This document shows, one piece after another, positions 1 to 8,436 of a stretch of 64,000 nucleotides of DNA; position 1 is the stretch's first letter, and each line of letters starts with the position of its first letter. The notes under the pieces were generated by a model that was not told the DNA's origin, searched no databases, and saw nothing but the letters and a program-made list of their open reading frames with translations. The translations under genes and the position numbers were made by a program. The stretch comes from Metallumcola ferriviriculae (GTDB taxonomy: Bacteria; Bacillota; JADQBR01), in contig NZ_CP121694.1 in assembly GCF_035573695.1 (NCBI RefSeq), positions 3,480,001 to 3,544,000 of the forward strand, written 5' to 3'.

Positions 1-192
1 ATGTATGAGTATACAGCTGTGATAGATTATTTCGACAAAGACAAGGCGCAGCGAACAGTACGTATAACTGTTCAAGCCAAAAATAAAAAAGAAGCTATCG
101 CCAACTTCAATCGTTTAGGGCAGATTAAAAAAATCATCTGGGAAAGCGTCCCCATTGATAACATGGACGATAACCAATTAGAATTGTTTTAA
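1..192 (+). CDS. small hypothetical protein (63 aa)
   Basis: An ATG-initiated reading frame of 63 codons begins at the first base of the window, so its ribosome site and any upstream extension cannot be seen. The product is charged, with a Lys-rich middle (KNKKEAIANF) and an acidic C-terminus ending DDNQLELF. No signal peptide, membrane segment or recognised motif is visible. The alternating hydrophobic pattern of the first 30 residues followed by a helix would suit a small alpha/beta fold, but this is inference. The gene ends just before a hairpin-rich intergenic region. Function unknown. Confidence 0.55.
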   Translation: MYEYTAVIDYFDKDKAQRTVRITVQAKNKKEAIANFNRLGQIKKIIWESVPIDNMDDNQLELF

Positions 193-212
193 CGTGAACA
201 AAAGCATTTCAT

Positions 213-329
213 GCCTTTCGGCACTTAAAGGTAATGCTTTTGCACCCAAGGGCATTAAGATCGACTAGGCAACAAGTTGCCAAGTCTCTCTATATTCTTA
301 CCCAGGGAAACCGTGGGTGCTACGCACCC
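213..329 (+). repeat. dispersed intergenic repeat, copy 1
   Basis: About 117 bp that recur in diverged form at 48777-48894. Shared blocks in the same order include GGTAATGCTTTTGCACC, an ACAAGTT block, a CTTACCCAGG block and a closing GGGTGC-TAC-GCACCC hairpin. Both copies start shortly after the stop codon of a plus-strand gene. No reading frame is shared, so this looks like a non-coding repeat family. Confidence 0.7.
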
Positions 330-560
330 GGCCGCCTCACCGACTCGGCGGCGCTCGTACCTTGGCGTCACTTATCCGTGACGCCACTCGCCCTAGGTCG
401 CTTCGCTGTTGCAAAACTCTTAGCAACTTGTTGCTGTAGAGTTTTGGCATGCCCCTTGCGGGTAGACCCTCCTGCATTTAACATAAGGGGGCAAGCCCCC
501 TTAACAACCCCCATGTATAGGAAATTATCCACAACCCATAATTTCCTATACATCAGAATA
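330..560. other. hairpin-rich intergenic region
   Basis: No convincing gene. The stretch is packed with short perfect inverted repeats: GCCGCC/GGCGGC, TGGCGTCAC-TTATCC-GTGACGCCA near 362-385, AAAACTCT/AGAGTTTT enclosing AGCAAC/GTTGCT near 412-445, TAAGGGGGC-AA-GCCCCCTTA at 484-503, and 16-bp arms at 513-553. Open frames across it are shadows of this palindromic DNA. Together with repeat copy 1 it resembles a mosaic of small non-autonomous repeats. Confidence 0.5.
513..553. repeat. 16-bp perfect inverted repeat with a DnaA-box-like loop
   Basis: Arms ATGTATAGGAAATTAT (513-528) and ATAATTTCCTATACAT (538-553) are exact reverse complements with a 9-base spacer. The arm/loop junction contains TTATCCACA at 525-533, identical to the DnaA-box consensus. 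It could be a small hairpin element or a protein-binding site. Confidence 0.6.
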
Positions 561-561
561 T

Positions 562-602
562 AAATAACCAGGGTAGGAATCCAATCCTTACCCTGGTTAT
601 TT
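562..602. terminator. terminator downstream of fdhA
   Basis: A perfect 14-bp stem, AAATAACCAGGGTA (562-575) with TACCCTGGTTATTT (589-602), lies about 30 bp beyond the minus-strand fdhA stop. It closes the formate dehydrogenase operon and may act in both directions. Confidence 0.7.
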
Positions 603-634
603 GTTATTTGGCTTATTATTCTTCTACGTTCCCA

Positions 635-3322
635 TTAGCTTATCTTGTCTACCTTAACCGCACAAACCTTAAACTCCGGTATCTTTGCCTTTGGATCTCG
701 GGCATCGTTGGTGAGTTTATTAACATTAGTTTCACGGAAGTGGAAAGATGCAAACACTAGTCCTGGTTGTACCACTTCGGTAACTTTTACCGGTATTTCT
801 ATCTCGCCACGGCGGGAGGCTACGCGTACTTTCTCGCCGGTCTCCACCCCTAATTTTTCCGCATCCTTAGGGTTTATCTCCAGATACTCTTCGGGGTAAA
901 TCTCCGTTAAAGCGTCCACTCTACGAGACATGGTTCCAGTATGATAATGGAATAAACGTCGGCCGGTTGTCAATACCATTGGATATTCATCATTAGGCAT
1001 TTCGTCAGGATCTACATAACTGACAGCATGGAACTTGCCCTTACCCCGGGCAAACCCACCTTGATGCAGCAGCTTTGTGCCCGGGTGTTTTGTATCGGGA
1101 CAGGGCCATTGAAGACCCTTTTGCTGCAATCTGCGATAGGTGATGCCGCCATACTGCGGTGTCAACTCATTGATTTCCGCCATAATATCAGCCGCACTCC
1201 TGTAGTCCATTTCGTAACCCATGGCCTTGGCCAGCATTTGGGTGATCTCCCAATCCGCCTTACTGTCGCCGATAGGATCAACCGCCTTGCGTACCCGCTG
1301 TACACGGCGTTCAGTATTAGTGAAAGTGCCGTCTTTCTCCGCAAAACTGGCGGCAGGCAGTACTACATCTGCCAGTTCCGCAGTTTCGGTAAAGAATATA
1401 TCTTGAACAACCAAGAATTCTACGTTCTTTAGACCCTTAGCAACGTGGTTGCTGTCCGGGTCACTGATAACCGGGTTCTCACCGATCACCATAAGGGATT
1501 TTAGTTTCCCTGCCAAGGCATTGTCCATCATTTCACCAACGGTAAGACCTACCTTAGAAGAAAGTTTGACTCCCCAAGCTTTTTCAAATTTGGCCTGAAT
1601 TTCCTCATCATTAACCTTCTGATAGCCTGGATAAACATTAGGTAGTGCACCCATATCACAGGCACCCTGCACATTGTTCTGGCCCCTCAATGGGTTTACA
1701 CCGGTGTTTTCCCGACCGATATGTCCAGTGAGTAACGCGAGGTTGGCAATAGCCAATACATTATCGGTACCGCAGATGTGTTGGGTAATGCCCATAGTAT
1801 AAAGGATGGTTCCTTTTTCTGCTGCCGCGTAGGCCCTGGCTACCTGACGGATGGTATCCGCAGGAGTATTGGTGATTTTTTCTGCCCATTCCGGAGTACA
1901 ATCTCTTACCGCTTCCTTGACAGCATCAAAATCTTCAGTTTTATCAGTAACGAATTTTTTATCCCATAGCTCTTCATCAATTATTACCTTAGCCATGGCG
2001 TTTAACAGCGCCAAATCTGATCCGGCTTTATGCTGTACATGGATATCTGCAATATCCGCCAGTTCGATTTTTCTTGGGTCTGCCACCACCAGCTTAGATC
2101 CTTCTTTCACCGCTTTTCTGATTTGCAAGCTTAGCACAGGATGGGTCTCGGTGGTGTTGGTGCCGATAGCCAGAATAAAGTCCGCACCGGCTATCTCATG
2201 AATAGAATTAGTCATTGCTCCGCTGCCAAATGCTGCCGCCAGACCGGCGACGGTAGCGGAGTGTCAGAGACGGGCACAATGGTCAATATTATTTGTACCC
2301 AACACCGCCCTTGTAAATTTATTAATAACGTAGTTTTCCTCGTTAGTACAGCGCGCCGAACTGAACACAGCCAGAGCGTCACTGCCTTCTTCATTCTTAA
2401 TCTGGGAGAATTTTTCCGCCACATAACCGATGGCTTCCTCCCAAGATGCTTCTTGAAACTCTCCGTCTTTCTTAATTAACGGAGTAGTCAATCGATCGGG
2501 ATGATGAACAAACTTATAGCCAAATCGCCCCTTGACACATAACGCCCGACCGTTAACTTCAGACTCAGCGTTAGAAGTCACACCAACAATTTTATCATCC
2601 TTTACATTAAGGTCAAAGTTACAGCCTACCCCGCAATAAGGACAGGTGGTACGCACCTTTTTTAGCTCCCAAGACCGACCTACACCATGCATCATCTTTT
2701 CTGTGAGCGCACCCGTGGGGCAAACTGATACACAGCTGCCGCAGAACACACACTCAGATTCAGCCAATGGAGTATCCATCGCCGGTGCGGGGATTGTATC
2801 AAAGCCGCGGTAAGCAAAGGAGTAAATACTTCTTCCCTGTACCTCGTCACAGACTCTTACACATTTACCACATTTGATACACTTATTTAGATCCCTTACG
2901 ATGAATGGGTTACTATCATCTATAGGATACTCTTTTCTTTCGCCGCCGAAAGTATCACCGCGTACACCATAATGGTAGGCATATTCCTGGAGACGGCACT
3001 GTCCTGTACGTTCACAAGTCAGACAATCTTCGGGATGATTTGCTAGTAATAATTCAATAATGGTTTTACGGGCATCAATTACATCGGGACTGATAGTACT
3101 TACCACCATCCCATCGCCAGCAGTAGTCACGCAGGAAGCAGGCAAATTACGCATACCCTCAATCTCCACCACGCACATGCGGCAAGCACCTGGACTTGTT
3201 AGTTCCGGGTCATGACAAAATGTGGGTATTTCAATCCCAACTTTACGGGCCGCCTGAAGTACCGTCGTACCGGCAGGTACCGTAACCTTCTGCCCGTCAA
3301 TAGTTAGAGTTACTTTGGACAC
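635..3322 (-). CDS. fdhA: selenocysteine-containing NAD-linked formate dehydrogenase, catalytic subunit (UGA at 2264-2266 read as Sec353)
   Basis: Molybdo/tungsto-bis-MGD formate dehydrogenase oxidising formate to CO2 (or the reverse) in the cytoplasm. Read conventionally it splits into two frames, but both share one frame separated by a single TGA. Reading TGA as selenocysteine gives an 895-residue protein with the motif CARLUHSATVAGL, Sec at the position of the active-site Sec of E. coli FdhF. N-terminal domains match NuoG: a [2Fe-2S] set (C36, C47, C50, C64), a His-Cys cluster (H96, C100, C103, C109), two ferredoxin-like [4Fe-4S] motifs (about 140-205), then CPYCGVGC opening the catalytic domain. 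The C-terminal molybdopterin dinucleotide-binding domain is complete. The start is ATG after a GGAG-type site, 18 bases after the NuoF-like gene. A SECIS hairpin follows the UGA. The family and Sec calls are firm; the physiological direction is unknown. Confidence 0.95.
2218..2261 (-). promoter_or_regulatory. SECIS element of fdhA
   Basis: Directly after the UGA the mRNA can fold with an outer stem CUCCGCU/AGCGGAG and an upper stem CGCC/GGCG closing the apical loop GGUCU. GGUCU is the apical loop of the E. coli fdhF SECIS recognised by SelB. Spacing and size match bacterial SECIS elements. Confidence 0.9.
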
Positions 3323-3340
3323 TTATTCTCACTCCTTTCC

Positions 3341-5290
3341 TTACCCTTTATAAATAGCCTCTTTACGGCAATTTTCAATGCAGGTACCACAGTTAGTGCA
3401 AATTTCCGGGTCTATCTCATGAACCTGCTTTACTTCGCCCGTTATGGCCTCAACCGGGCAATTCCGTGCACAACGGGTACAACCATTACATTTCTCCGGG
3501 TCGATTTTAAGCACCGTCAATGCTTTACACTCGCCTGCGGGACACCATTTTTTATTAATATGGGCCTCATACTCGTTGCGGAAATAACGCAGCGTACTTA
3601 GCACCGGATTGGGTGCCGTTTGACCTAGGCCGCACAAAGAAGTATTCTTAATGGATTTAGCCAAACGCTCAAGGGTCTCGATATCACCCTCTTGACCGTC
3701 ACCTTCGGTAATACGAGTTAAGATTTCCAGCATACGTTTGGTACCTTCTCTGCAGGGAACACATTTACCACATGATTCATTTTGGGTAAAGGTTAGGAAA
3801 TATCGGGCTAAGTCCACCATGCAGGTAGTTTCATCCATGACAACCAGCCCACCGGAACCCATCATAGCCCCAGCGCTTATTAAAGAATCATAATCTATCG
3901 GTAGATCTAGTTGTTCCTCAGGCAGACAACCGCCGGAGGGGCCGCCAATTTGAACGGCTTTATACTTTTTACCGTCTTTAATTCCGCCACCGATATCGAA
4001 AATAATTTCTCTTAAGGTAATACCCATAGGTACTTCCGCCAGACCGGTGTTATTTATCTTACCGGTAAGCGCGAACACCTTTGTACCCTTGCTCTTTTCG
4101 GTACCCCGGGAAGCATACCAGTCGCCGCCCTTTTCCATAATGATGGGTATATTTGCGTATGTTTCCACATTATTGAGCAAGGTGGGCTTGTACCAAAGCC
4201 CCTCGTTAGCGGGGAAAGGCGGGCGTACCCGCGGCATACCGCGTTCACCCTGGATAGAATTTAACAGGGCAGTCTCCTCACCGCAGACAAAAGCGCCGGC
4301 TCCGGCTTTGATTTTTAATTTAAAAGAAAACCCGGAACCTAAAACATTGCCGCCCAATATCCCATACTCTTCTGCTTGGGCAATAGCTCTTTCCAGCCTC
4401 TTAATGGCCAAGGGATATTCGGCCCGAACATAGACATAACCTTCAGTGGCACCCACCGCATATCCGGCAATCATCATGCCCTCAATTACTGCATGAGGAT
4501 TACCTTCGAGAATGCTCCTGTCCATGAAGGCACCGGGGTCCCCTTCATCAGCGTTACAAACTACATATTTTACATCACCCTGAGCTTGGGCAGTAAACTG
4601 CCATTTCAAACCCGTGGGAAAACCGCCGCCGCCTCGGCCGCGTAAGCCTGAGGTTTTAACTTCTTCCACCACTTTTTGGGAGGTGAAATCCGTGAAAGTC
4701 TTAATCAGGCCGGAGTAACCGCCGGTTACTATATATTCATCAATCTTTTCCGGGTTAATATGACCGCAGTTTTTTAATACCATTCGTTCCTGCTTTTTAT
4801 AAAACATAATATCCCGATAATATTTATCTTTATCGCCGCTATTTGGCTCGGTAAAGAACAATCTTTCTACCAGTTCGCCATTCTTGAGATGTTTTTCCAC
4901 TATTTCCTCTACGTCATCGGCACTGACCCCACCGTAAAATACTCCTTCCGGCTCCACAATGACAATGGGACCTTGTTCGCAGAAGCCGTGACAACCGGTA
5001 ATGCTTACCTCACAGTCCGTAATTCCAGCATCCTTTACCGCCTGAAGCATAACCTGTTGTACATCCCGTGAACCGGAGGCAACGCAACCAGTACCAGCAC
5101 AGATAAGTACCCGGCGATTTGATTTTTCAGCGGACAAATGAACTTTATCAATAAGTGCTTGCCGTTTGGCCCGGCATTCTTCTGAATCGTGACATATGGG
5201 TCCTTCAGTGCGACAAAGCAGATAATCCTTACATGGATCTGACTGATCATGTGTACATTTACTACAACACGCTGACATTAAATTTTCCAT
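3341..5290 (-). CDS. NuoF/HylB-like NADH-binding flavoprotein subunit of the formate dehydrogenase complex
   Basis: A 649-residue diaphorase subunit expected to bind FMN, NAD(H) and several Fe-S clusters and to pass electrons between FdhA and NAD, possibly also ferredoxin. Order: a Cys-rich N-terminus (about 1-45), a thioredoxin-like [2Fe-2S] domain (CAGTGC and CHGFCEQGP), the Complex1_51K core with the glycine-rich GRGGGGFPTG nucleotide motif, a [4Fe-4S] site (ESCGKCVPCREG and a later CGLGQ), and two C-terminal [4Fe-4S] motifs (CNGCTRCARNCP, CTNCGTCIENC). The ATG at 5290 follows AAAGGAGGTG at good spacing. It sits between the NuoE-like gene and fdhA with gaps under 20 bases. This architecture is shared with HydB/HylB of electron-bifurcating hydrogenases and formate dehydrogenases, but bifurcation is only inferred. 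Confidence 0.9.
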   Translation of the reverse strand: MENLMSACCSKCTHDQSDPCKDYLLCRTEGPICHDSEECRAKRQALIDKVHLSAEKSNRRVLICAGTGCVASGSRDVQQVMLQAVKDAGITDCEVSITGCHGFCEQGPIVIVEPEGVFYGGVSADDVEEIVEKHLKNGELVERLFFTEPNSGDKDKYYRDIMFYKKQERMVLKNCGHINPEKIDEYIVTGGYSGLIKTFTDFTSQKVVEEVKTSGLRGRGGGGFPTGLKWQFTAQAQGDVKYVVCNADEGDPGAFMDRSILEGNPHAVIEGMMIAGYAVGATEGYVYVRAEYPLAIKRLERAIAQAEEYGILGGNVLGSGFSFKLKIKAGAGAFVCGEETALLNSIQGERGMPRVRPPFPANEGLWYKPTLLNNVETYANIPIIMEKGGDWYASRGTEKSKGTKVFALTGKINNTGLAEVPMGITLREIIFDIGGGIKDGKKYKAVQIGGPSGGCLPEEQLDLPIDYDSLISAGAMMGSGGLVVMDETTCMVDLARYFLTFTQNESCGKCVPCREGTKRMLEILTRITEGDGQEGDIETLERLAKSIKNTSLCGLGQTAPNPVLSTLRYFRNEYEAHINKKWCPAGECKALTVLKIDPEKCNGCTRCARNCPVEAITGEVKQVHEIDPEICTNCGTCIENCRKEAIYKG

Positions 5291-5305
5291 GGGTGCACCT
5301 CCTTT

Positions 5306-5797
5306 TTACTTATATTTATCAATAATTTCCGGAATCTTGTCCGGAGTCAAGCGGCCATGTGTATCGTCATTAACCATCATTACCGGAGCCAATCCGCATG
5401 CGCCGATACAGGCCACTGATTCTAACGTAAATTTTAAGTCTTCAGTGGTTTCGCCGTCTTCAACACCCAACACTTCTTTCACTTTGCCAAATATCCCCGC
5501 TCCTCCGCGTACATGGCACGCGGTACCTAAGCAGACACGAATAATATTTTCCCCACGCGGGTCAAGATGAAACTGAGAATAAAAAGTAGCTACCCCAAAC
5601 ACTTTGCTAAAAGGCAATTTCAGCTCCCGGGCAATTCTTTCCATGGCTTCTTTGGGCAAATAGCCATAAACATCCTGTGCCGCCTGTAAGACTGGGATAA
5701 GTGCTCCATTCATACCACGGTACTTTTCAAATACCGCGTCCAACTGCTTATCCTTATCGGACTGATCTTTGCTCCCATTACAACACTGACAAGCCAA
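5306..5797 (-). CDS. NuoE/HylC-like [2Fe-2S] subunit
   Basis: A 163-residue thioredoxin-like ferredoxin of the NuoE family. The [2Fe-2S] ligands are visible as CLGTACHVRGG and later CIGACGLAP. It normally pairs with the NuoF-like flavoprotein encoded 15 bases downstream. The likely start is TTG at 5797 after a GGAAGGGGG site. The first residues (ACQCC) are unusually Cys-rich. Translation coupling with the NuoF-like gene and fdhA is expected from the short spacers. Confidence 0.92.
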   Translation of the reverse strand: MACQCCNGSKDQSDKDKQLDAVFEKYRGMNGALIPVLQAAQDVYGYLPKEAMERIARELKLPFSKVFGVATFYSQFHLDPRGENIIRVCLGTACHVRGGAGIFGKVKEVLGVEDGETTEDLKFTLESVACIGACGLAPVMMVNDDTHGRLTPDKIPEIIDKYK

Positions 5798-5824
5798 CTG
5801 AGTTTCCCCCTTCCTTTATATAAC

Positions 5825-6394
5825 TTATTTAGCTTTGATTACCTGTTCTTCGGTGATTACCCAATGGACAGGTTGATCATGCTCTTGATGGTAAACATTG
5901 TCTTTAATTTGCAGTTCAAAGGCAATGGCCACAAACCGGGATGTCTTTGGCAGCTTACCCAAGAAACGGTCGTAAAACCCGCCCCCATAGCCAAGACGAT
6001 TTCCATTCTTATCAAATGCAACTCCCGGCACTACTACCATGTCAATTTCACTGGGGCTTACCGGTCGAAAACACTCCGGCTTGGGCTCTAAAATACCCCA
6101 TGTGCCCGGCTGAAGATCTCCGGGAAAATGAAAGACTTCTGACGGTATCAGTTCCCTATCCTTTTTGACGGTAACTGGTACCAGTACTCTCTTCCGCTGA
6201 GAAAGACTATATTTAATTAAACCTTTAGTCTCTACCTCCTGGTTGAAAGCTACATAAGTCATGATAGTACCCGCCTCCTGATAAGCGGGTAATGAAATTA
6301 ACTTTTGAATTATTGTTTCACTTTTTTCAGCTGCAGCTTCCGGTGAAAGGTCGAGTCGTGCTTGAATAATTTGCCTGCGCAATTCCTTTTTCAT
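5825..6394 (-). CDS. 5-formyltetrahydrofolate cyclo-ligase
   Basis: A 189-residue MTHFS-family enzyme converting 5-formyl-THF to 5,10-methenyl-THF with ATP. The N-terminal KKELRRQIIQARLDLSPE and the C-terminal GYGGGFYDRFL motif are characteristic, and length is normal. It lies between the radical SAM gene and the formate dehydrogenase subunits on the same strand (27 bases before the NuoE-like gene), so it ties formate production or use to folate one-carbon metabolism. It probably belongs to the same transcription unit. Confidence 0.93.
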   Translation of the reverse strand: MKKELRRQIIQARLDLSPEAAAEKSETIIQKLISLPAYQEAGTIMTYVAFNQEVETKGLIKYSLSQRKRVLVPVTVKKDRELIPSEVFHFPGDLQPGTWGILEPKPECFRPVSPSEIDMVVVPGVAFDKNGNRLGYGGGFYDRFLGKLPKTSRFVAIAFELQIKDNVYHQEHDQPVHWVITEEQVIKAK

Positions 6395-6484
6395 ATAAAC
6401 ACACCCTTCTACCTAAAAACATATATTTTAAAATAGTTTGACATTTACCCCAAGAATCCTGCCGCCCACACTATTTTTAAGACA

Positions 6485-7795
6485 TTATAGCACCACTACT
6501 TTCTGGGTAAATGCCGAAGTATTGGCAAATAAGTCCCGTTGTCGGGAATCAAACATTATTCCCGGAACGGTGATCAGATCAAAAACAGCAGCATTTGCTT
6601 CAATAATTGGATATAGGTCCTCCAGGGTAAGTAAGCCGGCACAACCAATGGAACCACCAAAAGTCACATTCTCCACCACCTGCACTGTCACCCCTGAAAG
6701 TTCCTCTTTTTCCACCGCATTTTGGATTATTGGGTAAGCAAACGCAGAGGTCAGAGCCAATACCTTCTCCGCCTGGTAACGATGGATTGTATCAATAAAC
6801 CGCTGCCAATCGACGGGGTCTAAATCGTAATTAAAGACTGCGCCTGACTTATCTCCCAGCCCTTTTTTCAATTGCAGTACAGTGGTTTGCCAACCCCGGC
6901 GGCAACGCAGATTCGGGTCGGAACTCCTATTTAAACGCATAAAAGCGTCTACCCTGCTAAATATGGGTTCACCATCTACCTGGAGAATAACATCCCCTTT
7001 TTTGAGACCTGCTTTCTCTGCGGGAGAACCGTGGATAATCCCCTCCACTACGGCATCCAACCCTGATAACGAAGGAGGTTCCACCAATACAGGAACATCC
7101 GTCTCATTTTTTACCATATCTATCCATCGATAAAACCCCGGAATTGTCTCCTCTATATCAAAACGCGTCTCATCCTGAGCGTAACGGGTAAACCCTGGTA
7201 TCATTACACGTACGGTCATTGCCCCATTATGGGTAAGGAAGTCAATTGTTTCACGAATGTCATTCCACCCGGTTAACCAGGGCATGGCAACAATACTGCC
7301 GTGGTAAGGAATACCGTGCCTATCCAGCAAAGTTACCGCTTCCTCGGCCTGTACCCCCTTACACCCCATCAAAGTTTCTCTGGCATCAATATTAATACTA
7401 TTCAACGATAAAGTAATCTCAATATTAGTTAGTTGTTTCAAAAAATGGCAGCCATCTGCGTCCAGCAGCGTGCCGTTGCTGGTAACTCCCATAGCGGTAT
7501 TTGGATAAAGTTCCCTTAAATATATTAAAATGTCCCGCCACTGAGGATGGGTAAAAGTCTCCCCCTCTTTTATTCTGGTTGCCGACTCTCCAATGATAAT
7601 TTTTTTCTCTTTGTCCAGAAATTGCGCTACCTCCTTTAAGTCAGAAAGGGCAAGGGGAGCTAAATTGAAGCTTTCCACACCGGGAGGATTTTGCCTATGA
7701 CTGCAAAAAACACAGGCAATATTGCAACGGGAAGTAATCGGTATAACATTGCTACCGATTGACTGTAATAACTGCTGCCAAAGTTGGTCATTCAT
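6485..7795 (-). CDS. radical SAM protein with internal PDZ and DUF512-like C-terminus
   Basis: A 436-residue protein. The [4Fe-4S]-SAM motif CNIACVFC (C24, C28, C31) starts a radical SAM domain running to about residue 230. A PDZ-like segment follows (about 245-295; GSPAEKAGLKKGDVILQVDG). The last 120 residues resemble the DUF512 C-terminus, with FGGSIGCAGLLTLEDL and a terminal VPGIMF...KVVVL. In usual DUF512 proteins, as I recall them, PDZ comes first, so the order here is different. No membrane segment is seen. The ATG follows AAGGTGA and is 9 bases after the selenothioredoxin stop, so the two are very likely co-translated. Substrate unknown; a peptide or redox-protein modification is possible but unproven. 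Confidence 0.8.
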   Translation of the reverse strand: MNDQLWQQLLQSIGSNVIPITSRCNIACVFCSHRQNPPGVESFNLAPLALSDLKEVAQFLDKEKKIIIGESATRIKEGETFTHPQWRDILIYLRELYPNTAMGVTSNGTLLDADGCHFLKQLTNIEITLSLNSINIDARETLMGCKGVQAEEAVTLLDRHGIPYHGSIVAMPWLTGWNDIRETIDFLTHNGAMTVRVMIPGFTRYAQDETRFDIEETIPGFYRWIDMVKNETDVPVLVEPPSLSGLDAVVEGIIHGSPAEKAGLKKGDVILQVDGEPIFSRVDAFMRLNRSSDPNLRCRRGWQTTVLQLKKGLGDKSGAVFNYDLDPVDWQRFIDTIHRYQAEKVLALTSAFAYPIIQNAVEKEELSGVTVQVVENVTFGGSIGCAGLLTLEDLYPIIEANAAVFDLITVPGIMFDSRQRDLFANTSAFTQKVVVL

Positions 7796-7804
7796 CTAAT
7801 CACC

Positions 7805-8233
7805 TTAGTCAATAATTTTTTTGATATTGCTCTCAAGTTTATCCTTGGTAGTATCGCCCACTATCATTTCTTCGACCCTATTTTGTGAGTCAATAAAGAA
7901 AATTGCCGGGATATACTGGACCTTAAACATTTGAACCAATTGTGCACTCTGCGGGCTTTGGACATCCACAACGATAAACTGAACCTGTTCATTATATTTC
8001 TCGTGAAGAGCCATAATCACGGGCTCTAATTTCACACAAGTAGGTCAGGTCTCACTGTAAAATTCTAAAAAAATTGGCCGCCCTTCTTTGGTAGCAGCTT
8101 CAAAAACGCCCTGATAATCGGTGATTTGTTTATGTAACGGTACCTGCTGCTGGTCAAACATTGGCTTAAACAGTATATAACCGGCAATCAAAACGACAAT
8201 TAATACTAAAACTATCTTCGCTTTTTGTGACAA
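7805..8233 (-). CDS. membrane-anchored selenocysteine thioredoxin-like protein (UGA at 8045-8047 read as Sec63)
   Basis: Two frames separated only by an in-frame TGA join into a 142-residue thioredoxin-fold protein. The joined active site reads FYSETUPTC, a CxxC motif with Sec in the first position, as expected after the FLEFY strand. A cis-Pro site (YIPAIFFID) lies downstream as in thioredoxins. An N-terminal hydrophobic segment (about residues 6-22) anchors it with the redox domain probably outside the membrane. I favour the TTG at 8233, preceded by a GGGGGGAAAG site; an ATG at 8248 in the same frame lacks one. A SECIS-like hairpin begins 9 bases after the UGA. It is tightly linked to the radical SAM gene downstream. 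Role inferred as thiol/selenol oxidoreductase. Confidence 0.85.
8003..8035 (-). promoter_or_regulatory. SECIS-like hairpin of the selenothioredoxin gene
   Basis: In the mRNA, GUGA-AAUU-AGAGCC pairs with GGCUCU-UCAC around a 9-base loop (CGUGAUUAU), beginning 9 bases after the UGA. Position and stem size fit bacterial SECIS elements, although the loop differs from the fdhA one. Confidence 0.7.
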
Positions 8234-8270
8234 TGTCTTTCCCCCCATTCGTTTAAGACAATTAACATGT

Positions 8271-8436
8271 TTTTCCACAACGTAAACCTTATTACTGCAA
8301 TGCTTTAAGTGATTTTTCCACATTTTCCACATTTTATTAGCAAGCTTGGACGCTGATTATTTTCCACATAGACAAACCCCGATTTTATAAGTTATTAACA
8401 GGGTTATCCACATTATCCACAGGCTGTTAGTCCACA
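8271..8436 (+). promoter_or_regulatory. DnaA-box-like cluster
   Basis: Six plus-strand nonamers match TTATCCACA exactly or with one change: TTTTCCACA at 8271, 8314, 8323 and 8360, and perfect TTATCCACA at 8404 and 8413. A weaker TAGTCCACA lies at 8428. Two pairs are directly abutting (8314/8323 and 8404/8413), 90 bp apart. The cluster lies upstream of the selenothioredoxin gene and downstream of tsaD. It could titrate DnaA or regulate the downstream gene. Confidence 0.7.

Noticed and set aside
234-563. 109-codon open frame in the hairpin-rich intergenic region
   Set aside because: It runs through several perfect palindromes and the dispersed repeat, has no ribosome site and gives no protein-like sequence.
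2216-2263. Frameshift or nonsense mutation in fdhA
   Set aside because: Frames on both sides are the same frame; the stop is UGA at the known Sec position with a SECIS hairpin, so recoding explains it.
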